Part shown: positions 54,201-63,925 of the stretch, piece after piece
Layout: each line of letters opens with the position of its first letter
Position numbering within the stretch: the stretch's first letter is position 1
Source: Pelecanus crispus
Lineage: Eukaryota > Chordata > Aves > Pelecaniformes > Pelecanidae
Length of the DNA stretch: 64,000 nucleotides
Reading direction: 5' to 3'
NCBI RefSeq assembly: GCF_030463565.1
Contig: NC_134648.1
Coordinates: 11,139,806-11,203,805 of the forward strand
Translations under genes and position numbers: made by a program
The notes under the pieces: generated by a model
What the model saw: the letters and a program-made list of their open reading frames with translations, nothing else
Told to the model about the DNA's origin: nothing
The model's database searches: none

Positions 54201-56731
54201 GTAATCTGTCCCATGCAGCTGCAGGATCTTATTCCCAAATTTTTAAGAATAAAGTCTGGATAAACACAAGCACTGCAGGGCACATCTCAATTCGTTTATC
54301 ATTTATCTAGTTAACGTGGACAGTTCAATTACACTTTTCCATACAAGCCAGAAGAGAATGTGGAGAAAGACTGATGCCCTTGACAAGCAGCATGCAAGAA
54401 GGACGTGCTCACAGCATGGAATGGGAAAGGCCCTGACGCTTGCCATATAGCAAGGGAAACTGCAAAACATAATACAGCACAGACAGGGCTACATCTGCCA
54501 CATCTGCAAATCAGAAGGGGAGACTTTCCCCTGCATAGATTACCGTTAATTCAAGGTCCAAGGTTCAATGCCATCAGTTTTGCAGGGTACAGGAAAGAAA
54601 ACTGTGCCAATCCTACTCTGAAATGAACTTCATGCTACAGAAAGCAAGACAAAGTTGTACACTTATGTATGTAAATCAAAGGTAAGTGCATTCACAGAAA
54701 AGGCTCTGAATATTTCAGCATCTTCTATATACAGTAGATGTATTCTACTGTTGCTAAGTTGCAAGCTTCTCAGGCAGAAGAGTTGTTCTCTTTCCTCGTT
54801 TACAAGTGTGACTGTATTCATCAAAAGCATACGGGCAGTTGACAATAAACTGAAGGCACCAGATGGAAGTAGAATGCAAGTAAGAAAAAGCTTTGACAGA
54901 CACCATTCCTGCCTATATCCTGACTGGTGGTGAATTTCATCAGACTCAGTTCAGTTTCACCGTTCTTGTTCTGAACTACACCACACAATTTAACACAAGC
55001 AGAACAAAGCACACACAAAAGATCTGAAATACAACACTTTAGGAAATCTGACATTGCTCTCTGACACAGCAGCATTCAGACACAGCTTTTAACGCCTCGC
55101 CTTGCTGAGCATTAAATTCCCAAACAGTCAGAAGTCTCAGAACTATGATTACAGTTATAAAGCCTAAGAACAGAAATACATGTAACGAAGCATTTTCAGT
55201 ACTTACCTACAGGTAATCCTAATATGTGATCTGGTGAAGGTAGCCCAAACCGGAATTTCTTGGTATCATGACTGATTTCCTAAAAAAACCAACCAAACAA
55301 AATCAGAATGAGGTCAACATCACCACTGCTTCGAATTTCAAACTCTACTCAATGCAATATGCTTTAGTAAGTCTGTTCTTTGTTAGCATGCAAGCCAAAT
55401 GCTAGGAAGGGAAGGAGAAATAGCTTTGAAAAGTTTAAACAGATCAGAAGTTTTAGAGCCAAAGTCTTTTCCTCTTTAAATAAACAGGAGAGACTTTTGC
55501 CTGTCTGCACAATCCATACAGCACCTTTACATAAAGAAAATGCAGAAACCTCTATTGCCCAAGGCCAGCAAGCACGTTTCATAATTTATGGCCAAAGATC
55601 AGGCAAGACACGACGTGCAGAAATACAGGCTGTTGGGGTTCTCACTGATGCACGTTGGACAAAAATCAAGGGAGAAACACAGCTCTAAACTAGGATTTAA
55701 ACATACAAAGAAATGAGTCCATCCTTCTCTTGAAACAACCATAACACTGTGGTGTAGGCATAAACACTTTCAAGAATCCTGCTCTACCCTAGGGAAACAC
55801 CGCAGCCTGGCAGCGGGAGTCACGGCCGCCTCTCGAGGGCTCTGTGCGCTTCTCTGGCCCCAAAGCCTGGGGCAGCCTGTGACCAACCGCCCCTCAGACA
55901 CCCACTCCCCGGGGCCAACGGACCAACCGCCCCTCAGACACCCCCCTCCCCCCGGCGCCAACAGACCAACCGCCCCTCAGACACCCACTCCCCCGGGGCC
56001 AACGGACCAACCGCCCCTCAGACACCCACACACACACCCCACCCCGGGGCCAACAGACCAACCGCCCCTCAGACACCCCCCACCCCGGGGCCAACAGACC
56101 AACCGCCCCTCAGACACCCCCCACCCCGGGGCCAACAGACCAACCGCCCCTCAGACACCCACTCCCCCGGGGCCAAAGGACCAACCGCCCCTCAGACACC
56201 CCCCTCCCCCCGGGGCCACCGGACCAACCGCCCCTCAGACACCCCCCTCCCCCCGGCGCCAACAGACCAACCGCCCCTCAGACACCCACTCCCCCGGGGC
56301 CAACGGACCAACCGCCCCTCAGACACCCACTCCCCCGGGGCCAACGGACCAACCGCCCCCGCCCGCCCCGGCCGACGGGCATCAAAAGGGCCGGCACGAC
56401 CCCCGCAGAGCCGGGACGAGGGAGGGGGTTCAGACGGGCGAGAGGCCGCCCCCAGCGCTCGGGCACCTCTTTGTCCACCAGCCGCAGCGGGTATTTAGCG
56501 AGTGGGTCCTGCAAGGTGATGAGGCCGCTCGTCCTCCGCCCCGTCCCTCTAAGCAGCAGCCGCAGCAGCAGGGCAGACGCAGCTACCACGGCCACGGCGA
56601 CCGCCACATGGGCGCCCTGCGAGGAGAAGGGCAGGCGGTCGGGGGAACAGCCCGCCACACGCGCACCCGGCCCCACGCCGGGGCTGCCCCGGGCCGCCTC
56701 CCTCCCGGCCCCTCACCGCAAGCTCCTCCAT
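48094..56731 (-). CDS. CYB5R2: NADH-cytochrome b5 reductase 2 (CYB5R2), complete, 9 exons
   Basis: CYB5R2 is a flavoenzyme that passes electrons from NADH through FAD to cytochrome b5. Nine exons join to 918 bp, giving 305 residues plus stop, with all phases consistent. The start is ATG at 56,729-56,731 in a strong context (GCCGCCATGG). Residues about 7-23 form a hydrophobic N-terminal anchor ([16 protein letters not shown]). [14 protein letters not shown] opens the FAD domain, and the FAD motif RAYTPVSS lies at residues 96-103. The NADH domain carries GGTGITP at about 184-190 and CGPPP at about 278-282, including the active-site-type Cys. It ends in an aromatic residue (FSY), like other family members. 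CYB5R2 rather than CYB5R3 is assigned from synteny. The sequence itself is intermediate between the two. Confidence 0.95.
48267..48946. other. CYB5R2 intron 8
   Basis: A 0.68-kb intron, phase 1. Nothing recognisable. Confidence 0.7.
48947..49046 (-). CDS. CYB5R2: CYB5R2 exon 8
   Basis: Acceptor CATTTTGCAG and donor CAAG|GTAGGC. Phase 0 to 1. It reads [20 protein letters not shown] and then [13 protein letters not shown], the conserved TExDIL...LWYTLDRPP block. Confidence 0.96.
49047..49891. other. CYB5R2 intron 7
   Basis: A 0.85-kb intron, phase 0. Nothing recognisable. Confidence 0.7.
49892..49977 (-). CDS. CYB5R2: CYB5R2 exon 7: GITPML NADH motif
   Basis: Acceptor TTTTTAACAG and donor TCAG|GTGAGT. 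Phase 1 to 0. It reads [20 protein letters not shown] and then KCYLLFANQ. The Gly completes the GGTGITP pyrophosphate-binding motif across the intron. Confidence 0.96.
49978..50507. other. CYB5R2 intron 6
   Basis: A 0.53-kb intron, phase 1. Nothing recognisable. Confidence 0.7.
50508..50591 (-). CDS. CYB5R2: CYB5R2 exon 6: GMIAGGTG
   Basis: Acceptor TTTCCTCTAG and donor ACAG|GTAAAA. Phase 1-1, 84 nt. It reads [20 protein letters not shown] and then LGMIAGGTG, leading into the NADH-binding lobe. Confidence 0.95.
50592..52082. other. CYB5R2 intron 5
   Basis: A 1.5-kb intron, phase 1. No exon, transposon tail or RNA gene recognised. Confidence 0.7.
52083..52212 (-). CDS. CYB5R2: CYB5R2 exon 5
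   Basis: Acceptor GTTTTTACAG and donor GGCAG|GTACTG. Phase 0 to 1. It reads [20 protein letters not shown] and then [20 protein letters not shown]. The GGKMSQYL stretch lies in the FAD-binding domain. Confidence 0.96.
52213..53305. other. CYB5R2 intron 4
   Basis: A 1.1-kb intron, phase 0. Open frames on both strands have no domain. Nothing recognisable. Confidence 0.7.
53306..53412 (-). CDS. CYB5R2: CYB5R2 exon 4: FAD motif RAYTPVSS
   Basis: Acceptor TCTCCCTAG and donor ATAAAG|GTAAAT. Phase 1 to 0. It reads [20 protein letters not shown] and then [16 protein letters not shown]. RxYTxxS contacts the FAD in this family. Confidence 0.96.
53413..55206. other. CYB5R2 intron 3
   Basis: A 1.8-kb intron, phase 1. 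A 114-codon minus-strand frame at 53,717-54,061 has no recognisable domain. Nothing else seen. Confidence 0.65.
55207..55279 (-). CDS. CYB5R2: CYB5R2 exon 3
   Basis: Acceptor GTTTTTTTAG and donor GTAG|GTAAGT. Phase 0 to 1. It reads [20 protein letters not shown] and then GLPV, the most conserved N-terminal block of cytochrome b5 reductases. Confidence 0.96.
55280..56466. other. CYB5R2 intron 2, minisatellite-bearing
   Basis: A 1.2-kb intron, phase 0. The left half is ordinary AT-rich DNA. From about 55,795 it becomes very GC-rich and holds the minisatellite (55,881-56,370), ending about 95 bases from exon 2. Confidence 0.85.
55881..56370. repeat. C-rich minisatellite, 11 full copies plus a partial
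   Basis: Each unit starts GACCAACCGCCCCTCAGACA, followed by a variable C-rich part ending in a GGGGCCAAC-type core. Units are mostly 40-43 nt, and one is longer because of an ACAC run. Sequence between copies is nearly identical, so the array is young or homogenised. The plus strand has no stop codon in any of three frames, which produces a long spurious frame (55,879-57,063). The CYB5R2 pre-mRNA carries the G-rich complement. Confidence 0.95.
56467..56616 (-). CDS. CYB5R2: CYB5R2 exon 2: membrane anchor and start of FAD domain
   Basis: Acceptor TCTCCTCGCAG and donor AAAGAG|GTGCCC. Phase 0-0, 50 codons. It reads [20 protein letters not shown], then [10 protein letters not shown] and [20 protein letters not shown]. 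The hydrophobic stretch followed by Arg residues looks like an N-terminal signal anchor. The donor is weak (GTGCCC). Confidence 0.9.
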
Positions 56732-56920
56732 GGCGGCCACCCGCAGCTCCCAGCGAGCAGGCACCGCTCCACCTGCGCCCTCCGCCCGCCCCGCCTCACG
56801 CCGCCCCCGCCGGCGAGCGGCCCGGCCCCCAGCTGCTCCCGCGGGGTTCCGCCTCCTGGTGCCCAGCCGCCGGGCACGCGTGGGAGGATGCTGGCGTGGG
56901 GCAAGGCAGAGGCTGGGGCA
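56640..56920 (-). promoter_or_regulatory. CYB5R2: CpG-rich promoter / 5' UTR of CYB5R2
   Basis: Very GC- and CpG-rich sequence with CCGCCC/CCCCGCC-type Sp1-like sites surrounds the start codon. No TATA box is evident. The transcription start cannot be fixed from sequence. The 5' UTR lies to the right of 56,731. Confidence 0.65.
56717..56731 (-). CDS. CYB5R2: CYB5R2 exon 1 coding part (MEELA)
   Basis: ATG at 56,729-56,731 within GCCGCCATGG, then GAG GAG CTT GCG and donor GCG|GTGAGG at 56,716. Phase 0, joining exon 2 in frame. It encodes only five residues. The start was chosen for its strong Kozak context and good donor in a CpG-rich promoter. Confidence 0.82.
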
Positions 56921-57360
56921 CAAGGCGTGTAATGCCTGCTCAAAACCCGCTCCTCTCACAACCCGGGCTGAAACAGGTTACCCTAGGAGACGAATTCCCG
57001 TTTGAAGCTAAGGCGTATGTAGGGATACTTATCAGCATTTCACATGTCTTCAGGTCTCGCTGACAGAGGGGACTGCGAGGCCTTTTTGGACAGCAGGCCC
57101 CACTCCCCAGGATGGGAGCGCACCACTTAAACCGCAGGCCACTGCAAGCAGCACAAACCAGTGGGACAAAAGCAGCCACAAAATCCAGTTACCCAGGGCT
57201 ATAGTCCTTTTCCCTCCCCTGCATTTTCCTACCTCAATTCTCATTGCTTTCATGTTCAGCAACAGAAAACACTTATGCAGGAGTTCGGGTCCAGTCCCAG
57301 TTTGCCTGCCAACTAACTAGGGAAAGGGCGGGCAAGAAAGGTGAGGTTCACCTAGTGTGA
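56921..57360. other. Intergenic DNA upstream of CYB5R2
   Basis: Moderate-GC sequence between the CpG-rich promoter and the solo LTR. No gene or repeat recognised. Confidence 0.6.
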
Positions 57361-58824
57361 CTGGGTGTGGTGGTACATCTTCCCCCTGCCCCTGTTTTTT
57401 TTTTTCCCTGTTCTGTTTTTCCCCTTTACTCTGTCTGCTTTACAATCTCAGGAATTTGCAGGCCGCAGCTTTTGCGTAGAGAGTTGGTCAGTTAAGCGCT
57501 CCTTAATTGTACCAGAAACTCCTACACGGCTGGAGCAGAGAGCAGCTCTGTTCTTATCAATATTCATATTATGGCTAATGAGGGGAACGAGAACAAACAG
57601 CTACCCCAGACAGCCTTGAAACAGGGTGGTATCATCGCTGCTGGAATTCCAACAACAAGCCGACCCGAATTGTGGCTCGGATGGAAATTTACTGGTGATT
57701 AAAGTCAATCATCTCACAATCCTATAAACAGCAGTCCTAAGTGAGGCCCTTTGAGCTCTCCTGGACTGCCACGGGCTGCACCAGCATCTCCCTCTGATTG
57801 AAACGTCTCTCAGAGTCAGCAAAAACTAGCAGACTCCAAAAGTCTGCTGCTACCAGAACTCCATTGCCGGAGATCGACAAGGGAGCCTGGGCTGCTGATA
57901 TTCTTCACTCCTCGAGACTCTACTCTTGCCCGTTGAGAAATGCCAAGGCATTAGACGTGAGTATTTCACTAAACTCGAGGGGAATTTTTAACAGGTATAC
58001 TATTTTCATATATGCATTTATAGTTGTAAGTGTGCATGCATGAATCAATTTAAGTAGTTTGTAGATGTATGATTTAATTTTAAAAAGAGTTTTATATTGC
58101 TGTATTATTCTTATAGCATTACTCTCCTAAACTGTTGACCAAGTCTGAGACTAAGAGTGGGCCCAGCCGCACCTCAGCTCCTCTCTGAGAAGGAGTCTAG
58201 AAAGCAAGGGGGTCCATTCTGAACCTCATGACTCAACGGGAGGGCCTCCATATCCCCTAAATACAATTTCTCTCTCATAATCCAAACTTCCTTTATATAC
58301 TTTTCCTATGTACTAGATATACATATATGCATATACATATATTACTCTTATCCATATAAACTGTTGACCAAGTCTGAGACTAGGACTAGACATAGCCGCA
58401 CCTAGGCTCCTCTCTGAGAAGGAGTTTAGAAAGCAAGGGGGTCTAGTCTGAACCTTGGGACTCAACGGGAGGGTCCCCTTTTGCCTGCCCCCCCCCCCCC
58501 CCTTTTGCCTTTATTCCATATATATGCAATGCTTTTATGAATCATCTTAACTTCTTGTGATTTAATTCTCTTATGTGCTTCTGTATAGTAATAGAGTGAA
58601 CCTTGCCATCTTCGAATCTGTAACTAAGTCACTGTTTGATCAATTTTGTCTAATCACTTTATTAATCATTGATGATTGAGTGCTATTGAAAATATTATAA
58701 TCAAATTCTGCAATTCACTACAAGTAAATTCTAACTTTTACTAAATCAAACTGTGTAAAGTCACTCATTCATAGTGAATCGACATAATCAGCAGGATTCA
58801 CAAACCTGCATTCGTGACACTGGG
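57361..58824 (+). mobile_element. Endogenous retrovirus solo LTR with 5-bp target duplication
   Basis: The LTR spans 57,366-58,819 (1,454 bp), begins TGTGGTGGTACATC and ends TTCGTGACA. Both sides carry a perfect CTGGG duplication (57,361-57,365 and 58,820-58,824). TG...CA ends and a 5-bp duplication fit an ERV-L-like or similar retrovirus. A TATA box (TATAAA, 57,723-57,728) supports plus orientation. No gag, pol or env is present, so this is a solo LTR left by recombination between two LTRs. It contains an internal duplication and a C15 run at 58,488-58,502. Confidence 0.85.
58129..58478. repeat. Tandem duplication inside the LTR
   Basis: Two similar units of about 120 bp (58,129-58,247 and 58,358-58,478) both start AAACTGTTGACCAAGTCTGA, share CTCCTCTCTGAGAAGGAGT and AGAAAGCAAGGGGGTC, and end near ACTCAACGGGAGGG. 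They are spaced 229 bp apart with some divergence, so the duplication predates or is part of the LTR subfamily. Confidence 0.9.
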
Positions 58825-61800
58825 AGAACAGAAATTATTTCCTACTTTCTCCCCTATCCCAGGGCCAAAATTTTACTTTGTGACAAGCAGCACTAACAAA
58901 TTATTTAGTATCTATGGACTTTAAATTGCTTTAAAAAAAAAAAGAGACTAAGTATTATTATTCTCTTTAAAGAGTGTAGGACCAGGAGCACTGAAGTTGG
59001 TGACAGACACAAAAGTCAACTAAAAGAAAATACAAGACTTTGAAGTCCAAGCCCGTGCCACAAGGTTCAAAGTAGTTTATTTAAAATAAAAGCATGACCA
59101 TATCACACAGACACGTCTTTGTCCAGAGGAAGAAAACAAACTGATCAAACCTATGGGGAAGGAAGGAATGCTGGGAATAATGTCATAGTGTGCCAAGCTG
59201 TAGATGGTGATAGAAGGAGAAGATATTAAATCAGAGTTATTAGTTTTTGAATTGCTTCTATTACGTGACTTGTAAAAAGACTGAAAGAAAAATACATTCA
59301 GTCTCCTGTGCTACTGAAGTACTGACTTTGGAAGACCAGAGAATTAACAGCCCCCAACTCTTTTTTCATTTTTTGTTACTATCAGCTTTCCTCCTCTGAC
59401 TTCAAAAGCAGGGGAACCACTACCAAAATATAATTCAACATTCTATTATGCAGGCTGCTGAAAACAGGGAGAGGCTCAAAGCTACATATTAGAGCTCCGT
59501 TTCTGAAGTAAATTAACTCCTTGTGTCAGTGTCAAAGAGCCACTATCCTCACGAGTATCGTAACCAAGCCCAGGACCTCCAGGCTGAATGGCCCATTCTC
59601 CATGACTAAAGAAGCTAGATTCTTCCACCAAGGTGCTGTGACTTCATATTTTCTAACAATATGGTAATGGTACAGCTTTTAACTTTTATGTATTTTGCTT
59701 TCATCAGTGACCTACCATATTATCCATGTGGCAAAAGGCTCTGAAACTCAAGGAGAATAAAGCAGAACAATAATAATAGAGACAAGAAACATTCACATCT
59801 CAGTCAGAATTTATCCTGAAGGATAAATAGGAGTAAGTGAAGGATAAATAGGTATTTATGCTTTTTTTTTTTAAATTTTCAAGACAGGATCTACTTTACT
59901 ATGACTAATAATCGCACAGCTACACGATTACCAGTGGTTCTCTGAATTGCATTATTGATAGGAAGCATTAATCTTCCCTCTAGAACAGGGCTCTTTCCTT
60001 GCCTTTAGTAAGATAAGGGCAAGTAAGGGGTTTTGTAGAGCTTGAGAAACATTTGGAGATACTTCTTATTTTCTGCATTAACTATTCCTAAATGTCCTTC
60101 AATTTTTGCTGATTATTTTCCTTTCCTTTGAATCAAAGGCAGGGTTTTGGTCTATATAAAACTTTTTTTTTTTTCTTCAAAGTACCAAGCCTAATTCTTT
60201 CCTCCTGTTAACTTGCCTTACACAGACATCACATCCACAGTTGTTCTGGTGTTACTGCTCAATTCACTCTTTTGAAAGCATGCAAAGAACCAAATCTAGT
60301 CACTTTAGCTGAAGAACAGGCTTTCCGTGCATCCAATACATGACAGTAAATGGATTCCTAAATGAGAAAAAAGCTACCCTTGTGCCACTTGTCCTCAAAA
60401 AGTACAAAGGAAAAAAGGCTAGGGGAAAAGAGAAGAAAACTGGGAAGACCACATGAGAACACAGTTCTACAGCACCATCTGAATACTATGATTGTCAGAT
60501 CCTTTTGGGCAGACCCACTCTGGAAAGAAAGAGTCAGGAAATACATGGCATGCATACCTCTAGGCAGAGTACATCTAAGGGAGGATCCCATGCTGCTGTG
60601 CTGTGGCTCCTCTGGCTTCATGGGGGAGGTTGTGGGAGTGCAAGCAACTGAGAACAGTACGATGCAGTAAGCCACTATGCTGTCCTAGGCTGGAAAAGGA
60701 GGAGATGGCAAAGTAAGAGAGTTATGAACCAAAAATTCACAGAGGTAATGCCACAGAGGCAAAGATCAGCAATTTTTTTAACATCTTTTGTCAGGCTATA
60801 TAGCCAGAACCCAGATTTCAGACAACAATTGCTTCCTCTTCTGTACTATTGCTAGACATGATTTAACAATGGACATATGCTTTCTATTTTCTGATGAAAA
60901 TCTCCCCTTTCCAACAAAAATTACAACAATGCTCTAATAAACACTCCTGCAAAGGCTACCTAGGTGCATCCATGGCAATATGGATGGACTCCCAGCATGC
61001 GTGCCCGTGCACACATACAGAGCAGGACTACCATTTCAGAGCTAAGCAGGAAGACTTAAGGTCACAGATGCTCACATTAACCAAAGGTCAGAACAAGATA
61101 TTTTAGGATGTAGACTTTTATTCTAAATATTTAGCACAGTGCCAATGAACAATGCAATGAGCCTTCATTTGCTTCCATGTAATGTTACAAAGAAGATATT
61201 TTTACTTACATGCCAACAGAAGAAGGTTTATATCCAGATTTTAAGCACGCAAAGGACCTGAGCCTACCTCAGTACTCGGGTAGGCTACTAGTATCCTACC
61301 TTTTGACTGTAGGGCTCGGAAAAGCCTCATATAACTGTCAAGAATTAAAGTGGACTTCATATAAATTTTGTAAAAACTAAAATACAATTCCATTACAAGA
61401 ACTCCATTGAAAGTAATTTTATTTTAAAATCAGATTTCATTTGCATCACAAAACAGTTCACATTATTGCTAGAAGATAATGGCATCTTACAATAGACTAA
61501 AAAGATACAAACAAAAGCAAAACTAGACTACTTGTAAAACCATACTAGAAGAAACACAAAAGGTCAACATCACGCAGTCAAGCAAAAAGTACACTAACAA
61601 CCAAATCAAATACAAATAACTTAAGATAGCATTCCAAATATATGAAAGGAATTTTTTTAAGAGAGATCAATTTGTCAGCATATAACCACTGCATTCAATA
61701 GGACTAGCACAGCTGATACCACCTGTAGTTCTCCCCCCACCTTTTTATTTCTCTGAACACACCCACTTGATACCCTTGTAATAGATTAATAAGCAGATAA

Positions 61801-63231
61801 AAACTTTACAGGTATTTTAAGTCATCTTGTTCCCGTTAAGCAAAACAGAACACCGAAGTGATTAGACACATTTGCTCCCAGCATAGTTAAACTGATATAG
61901 TTAGCTAATAGCAACTTCCACCATAACTGAACATTAACAGACTTCCACAATGAAAAATTACAAAGGATAGTTTTCCTCCATTGCTTTCTGAAGACCTCTT
62001 CAAAGAGCTTATCAAAGATAGAACAAGCATACTCTATCAATAATGTAATACAGCTATGCCTTACACTTAATCTGAATTTGTCCATAGTCCTTCCACCATG
62101 AAGTATTTTCATAGTTTCACAGAAAGCTCATGCTCCAGATTATTTTGTGGGCTTTTCCCTAAAACTTTACAGTGAAGAAAAGAAACTGGTGAAAAACATT
62201 TACTGTGTTCATTTGGGAATAAGGGTAGAGAGATTATTTTTTTCCCCAGCTACAGAATAAAATTATATCTTTAAAAAAAAAAATCAGAAGTTCTAAACTA
62301 ATGTCATCAAAAAAGTAGGGTTACTGGCATCAAATGCATGTATGGGAAACACATCTCAATATTTTTTGCCAGCAACATCAACAGAAACAAAATGAGATGT
62401 CTTACTTTCTAGTTATTTTCCGGACTATTGAGTCAAAGAATGATTATACTTGTGTTACCTGTTGTACTATCACACTGACTAGCTTCTAAACACTTAAGAC
62501 TGCACAGAACAGTCTGCAAAGCTATTTGGAGCCTGTCATCAGAATTTCTTGCATAAGCAGCCATTTGGGCATTAAATAAACTGCCATTTACAAGTAAATG
62601 TGCTCAATTTGCAGTGTGGGGATTACACAGTACCTCTTTAGTTACATGTACAGATTAATTAGGATAGCTGTCAGTCCTTGCATGGTGCCAGAGGCCCTTG
62701 GCCTGTAACACATGTCTTTTCAAACACTTCTATCTGTTTAAACAACACGCAATTTGTTCAAACAGGAACTGTATTAAAAATATCCTTTTCCCAGCAATTG
62801 GACTGATTCACATCACTAATGACTAGACAACATTGTTCTGCTTCTCAGTGATGCACTACTACTGCCACTGCCTAGGTCCTCTCTGAGCCAGTGGTTAACA
62901 CTCTTATTGACCTTAATGGAAGGATGACTGACTGCCCCTTCAGTTGTTTTACACAGGCACTTAGTTAATCTCCTTTCTGTGGTATTTTTATGCGCTCCAA
63001 TACTACATTCAAGGACATGCTTGGCATATGGTATGTAGTGGCTTATTTTCCCTCTCTTTCCTTCTAAGATAGGTCAGCAGAGTGTCAGAAGCCTGCAAGT
63101 AACTTGTGTCTGCCCCAAGCACATGCATGTAAAGCCAAAGACTCGATTCAGGTAAATCAGCAGTAAATTCACCAGGGTAAGTATCAGCTACTTTGGAATC
63201 TGTTCACCAATCATGAACTAACACGCTCTCA
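58825..63231. other. Intergenic DNA / putative 3' region of the protease gene
   Basis: AT-rich sequence with many short frames on both strands, none with a recognisable domain. I searched for CUB-type exons that could belong to ovochymase and found none. The right part may be 3' UTR of the minus-strand protease. No clear polyadenylation signal could be assigned. Confidence 0.5.
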
Positions 63232-63331
63232 CTAAATTTTGCTTTCAATGACGTTTGTGCTTCGGAATTGTTTTGCAATGTGGTCCATCAGAACTGCTCT
63301 TTTGATGGTCACATCATGAAAATGGGGAGAT
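63232..63331 (-). CDS. Possible terminal exon, gene unknown
   Basis: A strong minus-strand pyrimidine tract and acceptor (TTTTTCTCCTTTTTGTAG) lead into a frame that begins SPHFHDVTIKRAVLMDHIAK (needing phase 2) and ends VIESKI before TAG at 63,232-63,234. No upstream exon in the window ends in phase 2. From the phase-1 protease exon it would instead read DLPIFMM and stop. Thirty-two open codons are not significant alone. I do not recognise the peptide. Confidence 0.25.
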
Positions 63332-63418
63332 CTACAAAAAGGAGAAAAATAAAACAGGGTAAACATTGCAAAGATCAAAGGCAGGCTGTAAACTTGTTGA
63401 AATGGACTCAGCTGTCAT

Positions 63419-63606
63419 TCATGTGTCAAGTTCATGCCTCCCTGCCTCCTCCCAACTCTGAGAAATGAAGCAGCGAAGCAGCAGTAAGGAAAACATATTC
63501 ATCAACACAAGAAATGCAATACAGAGGGGAATAATAATACATCCGGAAGAAATAAGGTTTTCAGAAGTGACTACTGATTTAGATTCAACTGTTTCTGGGC
63601 ATTCAG
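63419..63606 (-). CDS. Protease last exon: putative C-terminal membrane tail
   Basis: Acceptor AATACCTCTAG. With the G from the protease exon it reads [20 protein letters not shown], then a hydrophobic run [20 protein letters not shown] followed by LRCF, and ends RHELDT before TGA at 63,419-63,421. It gives 61 full residues in the matching phase. A short juxtamembrane stalk, one hydrophobic helix and a short polar tail suggest a type I membrane-anchored protease. Transcript support is unknown. Confidence 0.55.
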
Positions 63607-63925
63607 CTAGAGGTATTTTAAGCAGCAAAGATTTCAGGAAGTGCTGGACACACAAATATAAAAATGGCATTCTGGGAAAGACCTCGAATTAAGTGTCTAG
63701 CAATAGCAAAAGGATTAATTTAATTGGTTTTGGGGTTTTTTTTTTTTAATACATACCACTGCTATTAACACTCTGCTTGATCCAGTCAACAAAAACACCG
63801 ACATTTGTGTATACTCCTGGGTAGCTCTTCCTTCCACATCCCAAGCCCCAGCTAGTGATTCCATGAAGGGTGTAAAATCCCGAGTTATCTTCTGAAGGAC
63901 AAACTAACGGGCCACCAGAATCACC
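63419..63925 (-). CDS. OVCH2: Trypsin-like serine protease, C-terminal part (OVCH2 by synteny)
   Basis: The end of a chymotrypsin-fold serine protease. It shows the catalytic-serine motif GDSGGPLVC, then [20 protein letters not shown] and FVDWIKQ. Gly in SWG and in PGVY keep the S1 pocket open, as in trypsin-type enzymes. The Asp189 position, the His and the Asp of the triad lie on exons right of the window. In human, OVCH2 (ovochymase 2) is the neighbour of CYB5R2, hence the symbol. Known OVCH2 proteins continue into CUB domains, whereas here the next exon seems to encode a membrane tail. It could therefore be a divergent OVCH2, an isoform, or another membrane-anchored protease. Confidence 0.6.
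63757..63925 (-). CDS. OVCH2: Protease exon with catalytic serine (GDSGGP)
   Basis: Acceptor CTTGTGCAG and donor CAGTG|GTATGT. Phase 0 to 1, 56 codons plus one base. It begins [20 protein letters not shown] and ends IKQSVNSS. An intron directly before GDSGGP is typical of this family. Two Cys residues of the domain are visible (after GGPLV and in GCGRK). Confidence 0.93.

Noticed and set aside
55879-57063. 394-codon plus-strand open frame, Pro-rich and repetitive
   Set aside because: It exists because the minisatellite has no stops on the plus strand in any frame. It runs antisense through CYB5R2 exons 2 and 1 and its CpG promoter, and has no domain or splice logic.
57798-58043. 81-codon frame inside the LTR as a retroviral gene
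   Set aside because: It lies within the solo LTR and resembles no retroviral protein. No internal retroviral region is present.
60358-60675. Overlapping 102-105-codon frames on both strands, considered as a CUB exon
   Set aside because: No CUB cysteine pattern or splice sites. Two overlapping antisense frames of similar length suggest chance.
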